From Paeniglutamicibacter antarcticus (GTDB lineage Bacteria; Actinomycetota; Actinomycetes; Actinomycetales; Micrococcaceae), in assembly GCF_900010755.1 (NCBI RefSeq), contig NZ_CZJT01000103.1, positions 186,001 through 250,000 on the forward strand: 64,000 bases of DNA, read 5' to 3'. A model generated the notes under the pieces. That model ran no database searches, had not been told where the DNA came from, and saw only the letters and a program-made list of their open reading frames with translations. Below are positions 1 through 8,656 of the stretch, in pieces. The first letter of the stretch is position 1. Each line of letters begins with the position of its first letter. Both the position numbers and the translations under genes were made by a program.

Positions 1-108
1 TTGGAGCCACTGCGTTATGAAGCCACTGGGTACCCCCGGAGGCTTTTCACGGGCACCACTTTTCGGAGGCACACGTTTATACCGGATGGCACCTGGCCCT
101 TTGATTCA

Positions 109-1122
109 TCAGGGTTCCACGCCGGTGACGGTAGCGAGGATGCCGTAGTGGTCGGTGTTGGGAATGCTGACCCGCTGCCAGCTCGTTGCGCTCAATCCCC
201 GGGTGAGGACGTGGTCGATGGCGGTGAACGCCGGGATCCTGCCATTGGCCGGCCAGGTGGGAAGGGGGACAATTCCTGCAGCGGTGGCTGTGTCGGTAAG
301 GTCCCTGGCGAGTTCCCTGAATGCCGGGTGTGCATAACTTGCATTGAAATCCCCCGCCAGCACCAATGGAACCTCCGTGTGCAGGGCTTGCCATACACGG
401 ATCGACCCAAGGGTCCTTCGCCACTGCACCGCGCCATCAACAACCGGCGCCAGTGGATGCACGGCAGCCACCCGGATCGGCCCGAGCTGCGGATGCCGGA
501 TGATGGCCGTTGGCTGGTCGAAGGCAACCAGCCCATCCACCACAGGAATCCGGGATTCCTGGTGCAACGGATACTTCGAAAGAATGACAGTTCCCGCTGT
601 GTCGCCGGGAGTCACCGTGGGTGAGCGGTAGGGCAAGAGGCCCTTGACCCCGTGGGCCAGCAAGTTTCCAATCAGTGGTTCATCGACTTCCACCAGTATC
701 ACTACCTCAACATGGTGGACCTTAATGGTTTCGGCCAAGGCCCCGGGGTCTGCCTGGGAATGTTCAACGTTCACGCTGAACACGGTGATCGGTACCGCGG
801 AAGAAACCTGGGGGTTGTCGCCCAGCACCAGCGCCGGCAGCATTCCCAGCACGGCCCCCGCCAAGAGCAACAGTGCAGGAACCCAGCGCCGGCCCAGCAA
901 CATGAACACCGAAACCAGTGCCGCACCAAGGCATATCACCGGGACCAGCGCCTGCAGCACGGGGATCCAACCGCCCCCGAGCAAATCCAGCCGGGGAAGC
1001 ACCGCCAGGAAAACTGCCACCAGTGCTGTGCCGAGTGTCAGTCTGGGATGCCTGAGCACCGGGGCCGGCGACCGAAACCGTTTTCCCCGTTCGGTTGCCA
1101 CACCGGATCCCGAACCGTCCAT
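109..1122 (-). CDS. Membrane-anchored endonuclease/exonuclease/phosphatase (EEP) family protein
   Basis: The 337-residue protein has about three hydrophobic segments in the first 120 residues and then an EEP-fold domain. Visible EEP motifs are FSVNVEHS near the domain start, LVEVDEP (metal-binding Glu), AGDFNASYAHPAF (the GDFN motif) and IDHVLTRG followed by NTDHYGI (catalytic Asp-His). This layout resembles the VanJ-like/extracellular EEP proteins of actinobacteria, so the active site probably faces outside the membrane and cleaves a phosphodiester or pyrophosphate. The substrate cannot be read from sequence. It is the last gene of the polysaccharide operon but is separated from the preceding gene by 185 bp and has no clear ribosome site, so it may be independently expressed. 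Its start is uncertain. Confidence 0.8.
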   Translation of the reverse strand: MDGSGSGVATERGKRFRSPAPVLRHPRLTLGTALVAVFLAVLPRLDLLGGGWIPVLQALVPVICLGAALVSVFMLLGRRWVPALLLLAGAVLGMLPALVLGDNPQVSSAVPITVFSVNVEHSQADPGALAETIKVHHVEVVILVEVDEPLIGNLLAHGVKGLLPYRSPTVTPGDTAGTVILSKYPLHQESRIPVVDGLVAFDQPTAIIRHPQLGPIRVAAVHPLAPVVDGAVQWRRTLGSIRVWQALHTEVPLVLAGDFNASYAHPAFRELARDLTDTATAAGIVPLPTWPANGRIPAFTAIDHVLTRGLSATSWQRVSIPNTDHYGILATVTGVEP

Positions 1123-1307
1123 GTCAGGAGACCGCCGGCACTCTCACCTGCAGCAAGTTACCTCCGGCAGGCACGCACGGCAGGAACCCCGGCATTGATT
1201 CGCTACGTGTGTTGCTGGAGGCCACCGGCCGGCAACCTGGCCCCGGTTGGCAGTCCGGTTGTGCCACGCGGCGGCTTGCCGCGGGGATGACTGAAGTCCC
1301 CATGTTC
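1123..1307. other. 185-bp intergenic gap inside the polysaccharide cluster
   Basis: This is the only sizeable gap in the otherwise overlapping cluster. No convincing coding frame, hairpin terminator or promoter is visible. It separates the DUF1616-like gene from the EEP gene, so the EEP gene may not be translationally coupled to the rest. Confidence 0.4.
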
Positions 1308-1754
1308 CTATTCGACCCCCTTCGCGTGCTTCGGTTCCGGTGCACGCGCGGGGTAATCCACACGCCACCGGGAAACCTTTTCAACTTCGAGGGAAATGAT
1401 TCCGGGGTGCGGGGCGCCGTGATGCTGATCCACAGTGACGCGGCGGATGCGTACCAAGCCGGAAACCGAGACCAGCAGCAGGACCGCGAATCCGGCCAGT
1501 GGCGACCACCACCCGGTGACCGCCATGACGGTCCCCACGATTACCGTCGCACAGAGGCTGAACACGGCAGCCAATGCCAGGGTGTCACCCCGGTCCTTAA
1601 GATTCATCCGTCGTGCCCAGCCATAGCCGGGCGCCACCAGGCAAAAGGCAGCGGCGCAGAGGATCCGCACCCAATACACTTCGACGGAAAGCGCCATGAG
1701 CAATCCAGTGGTCGCGATCGCGGCCCCGGTCCACATGATCCGCTGGCGGGTCAT
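1308..1754 (-). CDS. Small DUF1616-like membrane protein
   Basis: The 148-residue protein has about four hydrophobic segments in its first 105 residues and a charged C-terminal tail. The segment around RILCAAAFCLVAPGYGWARR resembles the arginine-then-PGY core of DUF1616 membrane proteins, which recur in archaeal and actinobacterial surface-glycan clusters; no biochemical role is known. Its ATG overlaps the TGA of the upstream large membrane gene (ATGA), so translation is probably coupled to it. The DUF1616 assignment comes from motif recall and is moderate. Confidence 0.6.
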   Translation of the reverse strand: MTRQRIMWTGAAIATTGLLMALSVEVYWVRILCAAAFCLVAPGYGWARRMNLKDRGDTLALAAVFSLCATVIVGTVMAVTGWWSPLAGFAVLLLVSVSGLVRIRRVTVDQHHGAPHPGIISLEVEKVSRWRVDYPARAPEPKHAKGVE

Positions 1755-3580
1755 CGTGCTGCGCCCGCGTCCGACAGGGTAAAGGCAATGGCATCGGGCG
1801 ATTCGAAGGCGACCTTGAAGTCCTTGGATTTGCGCAATGATTCCTCGATTCGTTCAAGGGCGTCCGCGGGCATGGATGAATCTTCTTCGACCCCCAGTTT
1901 CTGGCCCCGGGTGATCAGCAGGTAGGCGTCGGAGTACTTGGGATCCGAGAACCAGCCAAACAATTTGGCGGCGGGGTCCTCAAGCAGGTCTTCGATTGAA
2001 TCTTCAGGTTCACGGTCCAACGGCACATAGGTGAACTTGTCGTAGTCGATGAAGCGGCCAGGGTAGTTGGTGCTGCCCTCGACCAGCAATGATTCGGGGG
2101 CTGCGCGTGTGTACACCCAACGGGAGGCTTCCACTTCCTGCGGCGTGAAGTAGTTTTGCTGTTCCTTGCCGTAGTAGCCGAGCAAGAACCCCGGGGTGAC
2201 CAGCAGCACGATGGTGGCAGCCGCCAGCAGGCTACGCAACGGGAACCCGTGGCCGCCGCGCGGCATACAGGCTTCGGCTGCGAGGATGGCGATGAATGGC
2301 GCCGCGAAGAGGAAGGCCCTGAATAGCACTTCACCACCGAATCCCGTGGTCAACACCAGGACACCGGGCAGGACCATGAGCAGCGTGGCGGTGAGCAGCA
2401 GGCCGCCGGTCGTTCGGTGTCGCCACACCCCGATCAGCGAGGCCAACACGGAAACCGCCACCGTGAAGCGGCCTCCCCAGACCACTTGCAGGGCCGAGCG
2501 GCCCGTCTGCTCGCTGGCTTTTTCCAGGGTCTGGTCGGCGTTGCCCACCACGTTTCCGAATTCCGAAACCAGGTCCATGATGTTTGGAAGCGTGTAGTCC
2601 AGCGCCCCGGTGAGCGCCCAGGCCCCGGTGATGGCGCCCGCGATCCAGGGCAGGTACCACCCCTTGGTGCGGCGCAGGGCGATCAAGCCGAAAACCGCCA
2701 GCAGCATCATCATGGGCGTGATCTGGTGGCTGACCGCGATCGCGGCAACGATGATGACAAAGGGGATGATCATCTTCCCCCGCGACATCGGCCTGAGCAT
2801 CAACCCAATCAGGCTCAGGTACAGCACGTAGGCCAACGCTTGCGGGGAATAGTAATCCTGCCCCACCCAGTTGATGAGCAGGAAAAACATGAGCCCCAGC
2901 CAGACCACCGTGCGGTTCCGGGTCAGGCCCCGGAAGACGAAGCGCAGCACCAGGAGGTTCAACAGGTTGAAGACCACCGGCGCCCAGGAGGCAATGACCA
3001 GGGTGTCGGGCTGGCCGGAAAATTCAGTGAGCAGGGCTCCGCCGGCAAAGAACCCCGGCCAATTGTGGTAGATCTGCCCCGACTCGATGCCCGGGTCCAC
3101 CGACCCGTTGCGCATGATGTAGTCCACGATGCCTACATGCTTGTAGGCCCACGAATACCGGAGGGTGTCGTAAAGCACCGGGGGCGTTCCATGCAACAGT
3201 GCAATGTAGGTGACCAGGTAGGTTCCCAGCACCCATCCGGGCAGGTGCCTGTACAGGCTGGCCAGGAAACCGCCCAACAACAGCACCAACGCCACAACCG
3301 CAAGCGGTGTGAACAAGGTCAGCAACCCCAACGCACCCATGTTGCGTGGGTCGGCACCCCGGAAACTGACGATCCACAGGGCTGCTGCCAAAAGCGGCAA
3401 CGCCGCCAGTACCAGGTCCCGGCGGAACTTCAGCCGCCAGCGCGCCTTGGGGGGCGGCAGCCTGGACATCGGCTGGTCCGGTGCTGCTGGCTGTACCCGT
3501 CGGGGTGGTTGGGTTGGCCGCGGTGGCAGTGCCGGCTTCGCCCGCGGCGCGTGTTGTCCGTGCGGACTTTGGACCGTCAT
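1751..3580 (-). CDS. Large polytopic membrane protein, GT-C-like glycosyltransferase
   Basis: The 609-residue protein starts with a Pro-rich cytoplasmic tail of about 50 residues, followed by roughly eleven hydrophobic segments and a C-terminal soluble domain of about 110 residues. An extracytoplasmic loop with DYIMRNGSVDPGIESGQIYHNWPG is typical of GT-C-fold or oligosaccharide-handling proteins of glycan clusters, which use lipid-linked sugars. The ATG at 3580 was chosen because it overlaps the TGA of the upstream flippase gene (ATGA); a longer open frame to 3718 lies inside that gene. Polymerase is an alternative role. Confidence 0.7.
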   Translation of the reverse strand: MTVQSPHGQHAPRAKPALPPRPTQPPRRVQPAAPDQPMSRLPPPKARWRLKFRRDLVLAALPLLAAALWIVSFRGADPRNMGALGLLTLFTPLAVVALVLLLGGFLASLYRHLPGWVLGTYLVTYIALLHGTPPVLYDTLRYSWAYKHVGIVDYIMRNGSVDPGIESGQIYHNWPGFFAGGALLTEFSGQPDTLVIASWAPVVFNLLNLLVLRFVFRGLTRNRTVVWLGLMFFLLINWVGQDYYSPQALAYVLYLSLIGLMLRPMSRGKMIIPFVIIVAAIAVSHQITPMMMLLAVFGLIALRRTKGWYLPWIAGAITGAWALTGALDYTLPNIMDLVSEFGNVVGNADQTLEKASEQTGRSALQVVWGGRFTVAVSVLASLIGVWRHRTTGGLLLTATLLMVLPGVLVLTTGFGGEVLFRAFLFAAPFIAILAAEACMPRGGHGFPLRSLLAAATIVLLVTPGFLLGYYGKEQQNYFTPQEVEASRWVYTRAAPESLLVEGSTNYPGRFIDYDKFTYVPLDREPEDSIEDLLEDPAAKLFGWFSDPKYSDAYLLITRGQKLGVEEDSSMPADALERIEESLRKSKDFKVAFESPDAIAFTLSDAGAAR

Positions 3581-5913
3581 CGCAACCCCCCGGTAGCTGT
3601 TTTCGGGCTGTCCGTTTCGAACAACCTCACGACAGGTCCGACGTTGCGCGCCAACCAGAGAAGTCCAACCCTGTTGGTCGACGCGCGGGCCAGGCCCGCC
3701 GCGATGTGCCACAACCAAGTCTGCAAGACCACGTGCTCGATTTCCAGACTTCCATTGGGTAATTCAACGCCCAGCCTGGCCAACCCCGACCGGACGCCCT
3801 CGGGCCTTTGCAGGGCCTCAAGTACCGCGTCGCCCAGCTCGCCGGGTTGCGTCGTGAGCCACCAGTGCACCATGTCGGTGTCCGGCAGCCCGGTTGCACG
3901 CGCGTTTTCCCAATCGACGATGCCACCGACGCACGGCTCCCCCGGTTCGCCGCCGACCAGCACGTTGCCCGGCCACAGGTCCCCGTGGACATATCCGGTG
4001 AGCACCTGCCGGCCGAGCCAGGCCCGGTGCAGTTCGGCGGAGAGCCGGTCCAGCTTGGCCGCCGCACCCGGGAGTCCGTACACCTGCCTGATCGCCGCGA
4101 CGGGACCGTCAATCCAGTCGGCCAACAGCTCTTCGTCGATGTCCCGCAAACGGCCGGTGGCCGCGTGGATCCTGCCCATGGTGGCGAGCACCGCTCCGGC
4201 CACCGTAGCACCGCCGGGGACCTCGGTGGCGGGCACCCCCGGCATCCGCGACTCCGCGAGGACCCGGTTTCCGTCAACCGTGGCGCTATGCAGCACCCGA
4301 GGCAGCAAGGCCGCCAGGTCGCCGTCGAGTTTCGCAGCGAGGCCTTGCACGGCGGCTGCATGCAGGTCGATGCCACGCGAAGCGGCAGCGGAGATCGCGA
4401 TCTTGACCACCACGTCCCCCTCGGCGCCGGAAGCCGCCAACACCAGGGTGTCGGAGTCCGAGGTCAACAGGCGGGTCTGGCTGGTTTCCGGCAACCCGCA
4501 CGCTGCCAGCGCCGGGGCCACCAGCCGGCGGCTGCGCGCTGCGTTGCGCCGTTGCCGCCAGGCACGGGGCAGACCAGCTACCGCGGCGGGGAACGAACGC
4601 CAACCCCGCGCATCCTCCCACAGGCCAGAGCGGCCCGAACACAACAGGAAAATGGCTATCAGGCTCTGGTTGATGAGGATCACCGCCCCAATGCCGGTCA
4701 GTCCCCACCGTTCAAGGGCAAACCAGGACCCCGCCCAGGTGGCGGCGGCGGTGAACGCGTACACCCCCAGCACGGTGCCCATGTGCCCACGCACCCTGGC
4801 CATGCTGATGCCGATCCCCACGAACAGTTGCGGGATCGCCGAAGCCAGGATCAGTTGCAGGGCTCCTGTCGCATTTTCTGCGTAGTGCGGGCCCATCAGG
4901 TGCAGCACCAGGGGCGCCAGCAGGATGCCGGCGATCGCTGCAGGAACCACCAACTGGGCGCTGTGCGCCAGCGCCCGGCGGGCGTGGGCGTTCGCGTGCC
5001 CGGGGTCGTGCACGGACTCGGCGATCAGCGCGCTGCCGACGTTGCTGGTGACCAGGTACAGCGAATACCCCACGGTGTTGGCGATGAACCAGTAGGCACT
5101 GGCCTCCGCGCCTGCCACGTGGAGCACTATCAGCGTCAGCACATCGGTGGTTGCGAACCACAGCAGCGAGGCAGCGTGGTCCGGGGCGGCAAACCTGACC
5201 AGCCGGGCCAGCGGGACGCGGGCTTCCGCCGCTGGCCGGGGGTCCAGGGCTGCGGCTTGGCGTGCGAATCGAAGCACCAGGGCCGCAACAAAAAGCACTG
5301 CCAGCACTGCGGGGAGCACCGTGGCGGCAAACACCGCCCAGGCTGCCGCCGAGGCGAGCATCGGCAACGCGGCGATCTTCAACACCGAGGAAATCCCGTT
5401 TTCGGTGGGCACCCAACCGGTGCGCCGCAGGCCGATGAGCACCTGGTCTTGGAGCACGAAAATCACCCAGACCGCGGTGCCCAGCACGAAAGCCAGCACC
5501 GCCAGCGGGCCCTCGCGCAGGAACCCGAGCTTTTCCGCCCACACCGGTTGCCCGGCCAGGAAGATCCCCGCGGCAAGCATGGCGGCCCCGGCACACACCG
5601 CATAGCAGGTGATGATGAGCCGCAGGGTACCGGAGCCGGCGGCCGGCAGGAAGCGCAGCAGCCCGTTGCGCATCCCCAGCGTCGCAATGTTGGCCAGCAG
5701 GGTCACCGTCGACATGAGTGCCGCTCCCACGCCCACGGCTTCGGTGGGCAGCCAACGCGCTGCAAGCGCCCAGAAGGCAAGGCCCAACAGCGAGGTCAAC
5801 CCGGTGCCGATGATCAGCGCGTCTGCGCTGCGCCGCAACGGATCCCCCATTCTGTTTTTGATCGAGGCCGCCAGGCCTCTTCCCATGTCAGCCAAGGCTT
5901 CGGATCCGTACAT
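3577..5913 (-). CDS. Oligosaccharide flippase fused to an aminoglycoside-phosphotransferase-like kinase
   Basis: This 778-residue protein is a two-part fusion. Residues about 25-425 form a polytopic Wzx/MurJ-like (MOP superfamily) domain with about twelve hydrophobic segments, expected to move lipid-linked glycans across the membrane. Residues about 455-775 are an APH/choline-kinase-like domain: VVVKIA with Lys504, the Brenner loop HGDLWPGN (His643, Asp645, Asn650) and the metal-binding DWE at 667-669. All core catalytic residues are present, so it may be active. The substrate is unknown; phosphorylation of a sugar or lipid-linked glycan is plausible given the neighbours. The gene overlaps the GH16 gene by 26 bp at its start. 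A second ATG at 5886, 1 bp beyond the GH16 stop, is an alternative start. Confidence 0.85.
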   Translation of the reverse strand: MYGSEALADMGRGLAASIKNRMGDPLRRSADALIIGTGLTSLLGLAFWALAARWLPTEAVGVGAALMSTVTLLANIATLGMRNGLLRFLPAAGSGTLRLIITCYAVCAGAAMLAAGIFLAGQPVWAEKLGFLREGPLAVLAFVLGTAVWVIFVLQDQVLIGLRRTGWVPTENGISSVLKIAALPMLASAAAWAVFAATVLPAVLAVLFVAALVLRFARQAAALDPRPAAEARVPLARLVRFAAPDHAASLLWFATTDVLTLIVLHVAGAEASAYWFIANTVGYSLYLVTSNVGSALIAESVHDPGHANAHARRALAHSAQLVVPAAIAGILLAPLVLHLMGPHYAENATGALQLILASAIPQLFVGIGISMARVRGHMGTVLGVYAFTAAATWAGSWFALERWGLTGIGAVILINQSLIAIFLLCSGRSGLWEDARGWRSFPAAVAGLPRAWRQRRNAARSRRLVAPALAACGLPETSQTRLLTSDSDTLVLAASGAEGDVVVKIAISAAASRGIDLHAAAVQGLAAKLDGDLAALLPRVLHSATVDGNRVLAESRMPGVPATEVPGGATVAGAVLATMGRIHAATGRLRDIDEELLADWIDGPVAAIRQVYGLPGAAAKLDRLSAELHRAWLGRQVLTGYVHGDLWPGNVLVGGEPGEPCVGGIVDWENARATGLPDTDMVHWWLTTQPGELGDAVLEALQRPEGVRSGLARLGVELPNGSLEIEHVVLQTWLWHIAAGLARASTNRVGLLWLARNVGPVVRLFETDSPKTATGGLR

Positions 5914-6817
5914 GGTCGATGCTCAAGGTAGCCGGGAACTTGGTTTCGGCGTTCGGCGGCCCCGGGTAGTTTCCGCCCACCGCCAGGTTCATCACCAGGT
6001 ACATCGGTTCATCGGGCACCACGCGGTTCACCAGTTGCCACACCCGGCGCCCATCCAGCAGGTACACCAACTTGCCAGGCGACCAGTCAAGGGCGATCGT
6101 GTGCCAGCCCCCGCCGAGGGTGTACCCGTCGGGCAGCTGGTATTTCTTCCCGATAGAGGCCACCGACCTGTCCTTGGGATGCAGGTGCATCCGCAGGGTC
6201 CCGGCATCGTGGCCGAGGATTTCGAGCATGTCGATTTCGGGCACGGATTCCTCGCTGGCAGGCAGCAGCCAGATTGCCGGCCATAGCCCCTGGCCGGTCG
6301 GGATCTTGAAACGGACCTCTACCTTGCCGTAGGTGAACGCCAGCTTGGCGGGTGTCTCATAGGCCGGGGGGCCGGTGGTGACCATGCCCGAGGCAAACGG
6401 ATAGCTCTTGCCATCCGATCCGGAGACCTCCCGGCGGTCGGCGGTGAGCTGCAGGGCGCCATCGGAGACCGAGACCTGTTGCGGCAGGTACCATTCGAGC
6501 TCTTGATTGGAGCCGATGGTGCAGCCTGCATTCTGCCACCAATGGCAGGTGTTCCAGATGGCGGGGTCAAGGCCCGGGCCGTCAAACCCTTCATCCAACA
6601 GGATCCGCTCATCCGCCGTGGCACCGGCCTTCGGCGTGTTCTTGGGTCCCTTCTGGGTGGTCCCCTGCGGTGCCGGGGAATTGTCGGGCCCCGCGACTGA
6701 GTTCAACATTCCCCAGTCCTTGTCAACGGTTTGCGGGCGGGAGCTGGATCCGAGCAGTGGAACCAGGGCAAGTACCAGGAAGGTCCCCAGCACGGTGGCC
6801 CAATGCCGGTTAAACAT
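5888..6817 (-). CDS. Secreted or membrane-anchored glycoside hydrolase family 16
   Basis: The 309-residue protein has an N-terminal hydrophobic segment (residues about 8-24) that serves as signal peptide or anchor, a linker, and a GH16 beta-jelly-roll domain. The family signature EIDMLEILG supplies nucleophile Glu194, Asp196 and acid/base Glu199. GH16 enzymes hydrolyse or transglycosylate beta-1,3/1,4 glucans and galactans. In a polysaccharide-building operon it may trim or release the product. The ATG at 6817 overlaps the stop of the upstream gene by 8 bp; an in-frame extension to 6889 lies inside that gene and is unlikely. Confidence 0.88.
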   Translation of the reverse strand: MFNRHWATVLGTFLVLALVPLLGSSSRPQTVDKDWGMLNSVAGPDNSPAPQGTTQKGPKNTPKAGATADERILLDEGFDGPGLDPAIWNTCHWWQNAGCTIGSNQELEWYLPQQVSVSDGALQLTADRREVSGSDGKSYPFASGMVTTGPPAYETPAKLAFTYGKVEVRFKIPTGQGLWPAIWLLPASEESVPEIDMLEILGHDAGTLRMHLHPKDRSVASIGKKYQLPDGYTLGGGWHTIALDWSPGKLVYLLDGRRVWQLVNRVVPDEPMYLVMNLAVGGNYPGPPNAETKFPATLSIDHVRIRSLG

Positions 6818-7868
6818 CGCGGAATCCCAACACGCGTTTGGCCGCACGGCGCAGTGCCGCGTCGAGGCGGGTCCAGGGCAACCTGTCAAGGCGCAACTCC
6901 GCGTAGTCGTGCGGCAGCGCCCCGAATTTCTCCTTGAACCTGGCTAGCACCAGTGATTCCCCGGACTCGCCCAGGTGGTAGGAGGCGCACCCGCGTTCGC
7001 AGGCTTTTTGGATGGTGGTCCACTGGACCAGCTCCCCGGCCCCCGTCTTCGCGACACGTTCCTTGTCCATGGCCGAGCGGGTGTCGTGGGCGGTTGCTGC
7101 GAAAAGCGTGATTGATCCCGCCGCAGGCTTGCCATCGAGGTAAGCGACGGTGACCATGAAGTTTTCGCCCAGGTGCTTGCCGATCGACTGCAACTTGTTC
7201 AGCGGGTCGCGCCGTTTGGCCCGTGCGTGGGCCAGTGCCCGAGGCTCGTGCTGGATCTGCGCCCAGCGGTCCACGGAAATCAGGAACAACGAGTAGTAGT
7301 CTTCCAACAGCTCCCCGCCATGGCCGGTTTCAATCTTGACCCCCGCGGTTTCAGCCGCCCGTATCCCGCGACGGGCGGACTTGGACAGTGAGTTCCAGGC
7401 GTTGTCCACTCCCCCGGCAAGGTCGATGACGTGGGCGCGGCGGGGAATCGTGAGCACGCGCTCATCCAGGGCCCCCGCCCAGGCCTGCCAGCGCAACGGA
7501 TCCGGCCTGATGGCCACGCGCTGGGCGCCCAGGCCGCTCAGGTCCGCCAGCACCTCGCGCACCATGCCTGCATCGATTTCGGCGCCGACCAGGCCTCCAA
7601 AACCCCAACCCGGCGGGTAGGAAAGCAGCCATCCGCCCAGGCCGGCGATGCCGCGGCGCCGGACCAGCGGGAGTATCGCTTCCCGGCCATCGGCAAAAGA
7701 ATAGAGGCGGCTGGCGTCACGGTAGCGGCCTTCATCGCTCATCGTGTCGACCCATTCCGGGGCGTGCTCGGGTAGCGCCGAGGGGTCGGCTGCCAGTACG
7801 CTGCGCCATTTCCCGCGCGGAACCGGTGAAACCACCAGGGTCTGGGCCGGGGCTATGTGGAGTGTCAT
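6810..7868 (-). CDS. FemAB/BioF2-like GNAT acyltransferase
   Basis: The 352-residue protein resembles the BioF2-like acetyltransferase family (Pfam Acetyltransf_6) and FemAB-related enzymes. Visible family-like stretches are NSLSKSARRGIRAAETAGVKIETG, a conserved KSARRGIRRA-type segment, and the later AGSITLFAATAHDTRSAMD and HLGESGESLVLARFKEKFG. Relatives transfer acyl or aminoacyl groups in cell-envelope and exopolysaccharide pathways. In this operon it may acylate sugars exposed by the deacetylase. The ATG at 7868 forms an ATGA overlap with the upstream deacetylase gene, which decides the start. Confidence 0.78.
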   Translation of the reverse strand: MTLHIAPAQTLVVSPVPRGKWRSVLAADPSALPEHAPEWVDTMSDEGRYRDASRLYSFADGREAILPLVRRRGIAGLGGWLLSYPPGWGFGGLVGAEIDAGMVREVLADLSGLGAQRVAIRPDPLRWQAWAGALDERVLTIPRRAHVIDLAGGVDNAWNSLSKSARRGIRAAETAGVKIETGHGGELLEDYYSLFLISVDRWAQIQHEPRALAHARAKRRDPLNKLQSIGKHLGENFMVTVAYLDGKPAAGSITLFAATAHDTRSAMDKERVAKTGAGELVQWTTIQKACERGCASYHLGESGESLVLARFKEKFGALPHDYAELRLDRLPWTRLDAALRRAAKRVLGFRDV

Positions 7869-8656
7869 CTCGCGCTCCTGGCACGCAGCCGGCGGACTTG
7901 GCGCCACACGCAGGTCCGGACCTGTTCCTTGGTCCGGGCGCGTGTTGCGTTGCGCCCGTCAAGCACGCCCGCTAGGTGTTCGGCAGAGCAATCGGCCATC
8001 ACCGTGTACCTGGCCAGCGCAAACCTGTCATCCCCGGCGTGGCTCAGCGCGTTGCGCACCGCAGCCGCGGAGCTGTATCCGGCATCGGCAACCATTTTCT
8101 TGGTGGCACGGTCGTGGTAGCCATGCGGGTAGGCGAAGGTTTCCACAGGCTTGCCCAGGATCGCTTCCAGCGCGTCCTTGCTATCGCGGATTTCGCGCCA
8201 GGCCCGTTCGCGCCCCACGGTGTCCAGCTGCGGGTGGGTCATGCTGTGGGCACCGATCTCCACCCCGTCGTCGGCAAGTGCACCGAGGTCATCGGCCCCC
8301 AGCATCGGCAGCCGGCCGGCACCCGCTGGTTCGAGCCATTCGCTGGTGCCACCGACCAGGCCCGCAGTGACATACAAGGTGGCCGGCACGCCCCCGGCTT
8401 TCAACAGCGGCCAGGCGTTCGAGGCGAAATCGGAGAACCCGTCATCGAAGGTCACCACCACGGCAGCTTCCGGCACCGGGGCCCCGGCCCGGGTCAACTC
8501 GGTGAGCTCGCCGATGCTCAAGCACACGCGGCCCAGCCCCCGGAGCATATCCAGGTGTTCGGCGAACAAGGCGCGCCCCACCGCCCACGGCGTGAAGCCG
8601 GCAGGCGGATCGTCACTAACCGAATGGTAGAGAAGGATCGGGATGTCCTGGCTCAT
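7865..8656 (-). CDS. Polysaccharide deacetylase (carbohydrate esterase 4, NodB fold)
   Basis: The 263-residue protein shows the CE4 motifs in order: TFDDGFSD (Asp71 and Asp72), HSMTHPQL (His137 and His141, metal ligands) and FAYPHGYHD. CE4 enzymes remove N- or O-acetyl groups from chitin-like, peptidoglycan or exopolysaccharide sugars. No signal peptide follows the chosen start, which suggests a cytoplasmic role or another export route. The ATG at 8656 overlaps the upstream TGA (ATGA); a longer frame to 8878 reads inside the glycosyltransferase gene and is rejected. Confidence 0.88.
   Translation of the reverse strand: MSQDIPILLYHSVSDDPPAGFTPWAVGRALFAEHLDMLRGLGRVCLSIGELTELTRAGAPVPEAAVVVTFDDGFSDFASNAWPLLKAGGVPATLYVTAGLVGGTSEWLEPAGAGRLPMLGADDLGALADDGVEIGAHSMTHPQLDTVGRERAWREIRDSKDALEAILGKPVETFAYPHGYHDRATKKMVADAGYSSAAAVRNALSHAGDDRFALARYTVMADCSAEHLAGVLDGRNATRARTKEQVRTCVWRQVRRLRARSAR

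Noticed and set aside
1..108. Possible 3-prime end of a further gene at the left edge
   Set aside because: No frame through the first 108 bases carries a recognisable motif; nothing can be supported.
2417..4885. Long plus-strand open frame of 822 codons antisense to the membrane and flippase genes
   Set aside because: Composition is Gln/Arg/Pro/His-rich as expected for the reverse strand of a GC-rich gene, and the true frame carries clear flippase and APH motifs.
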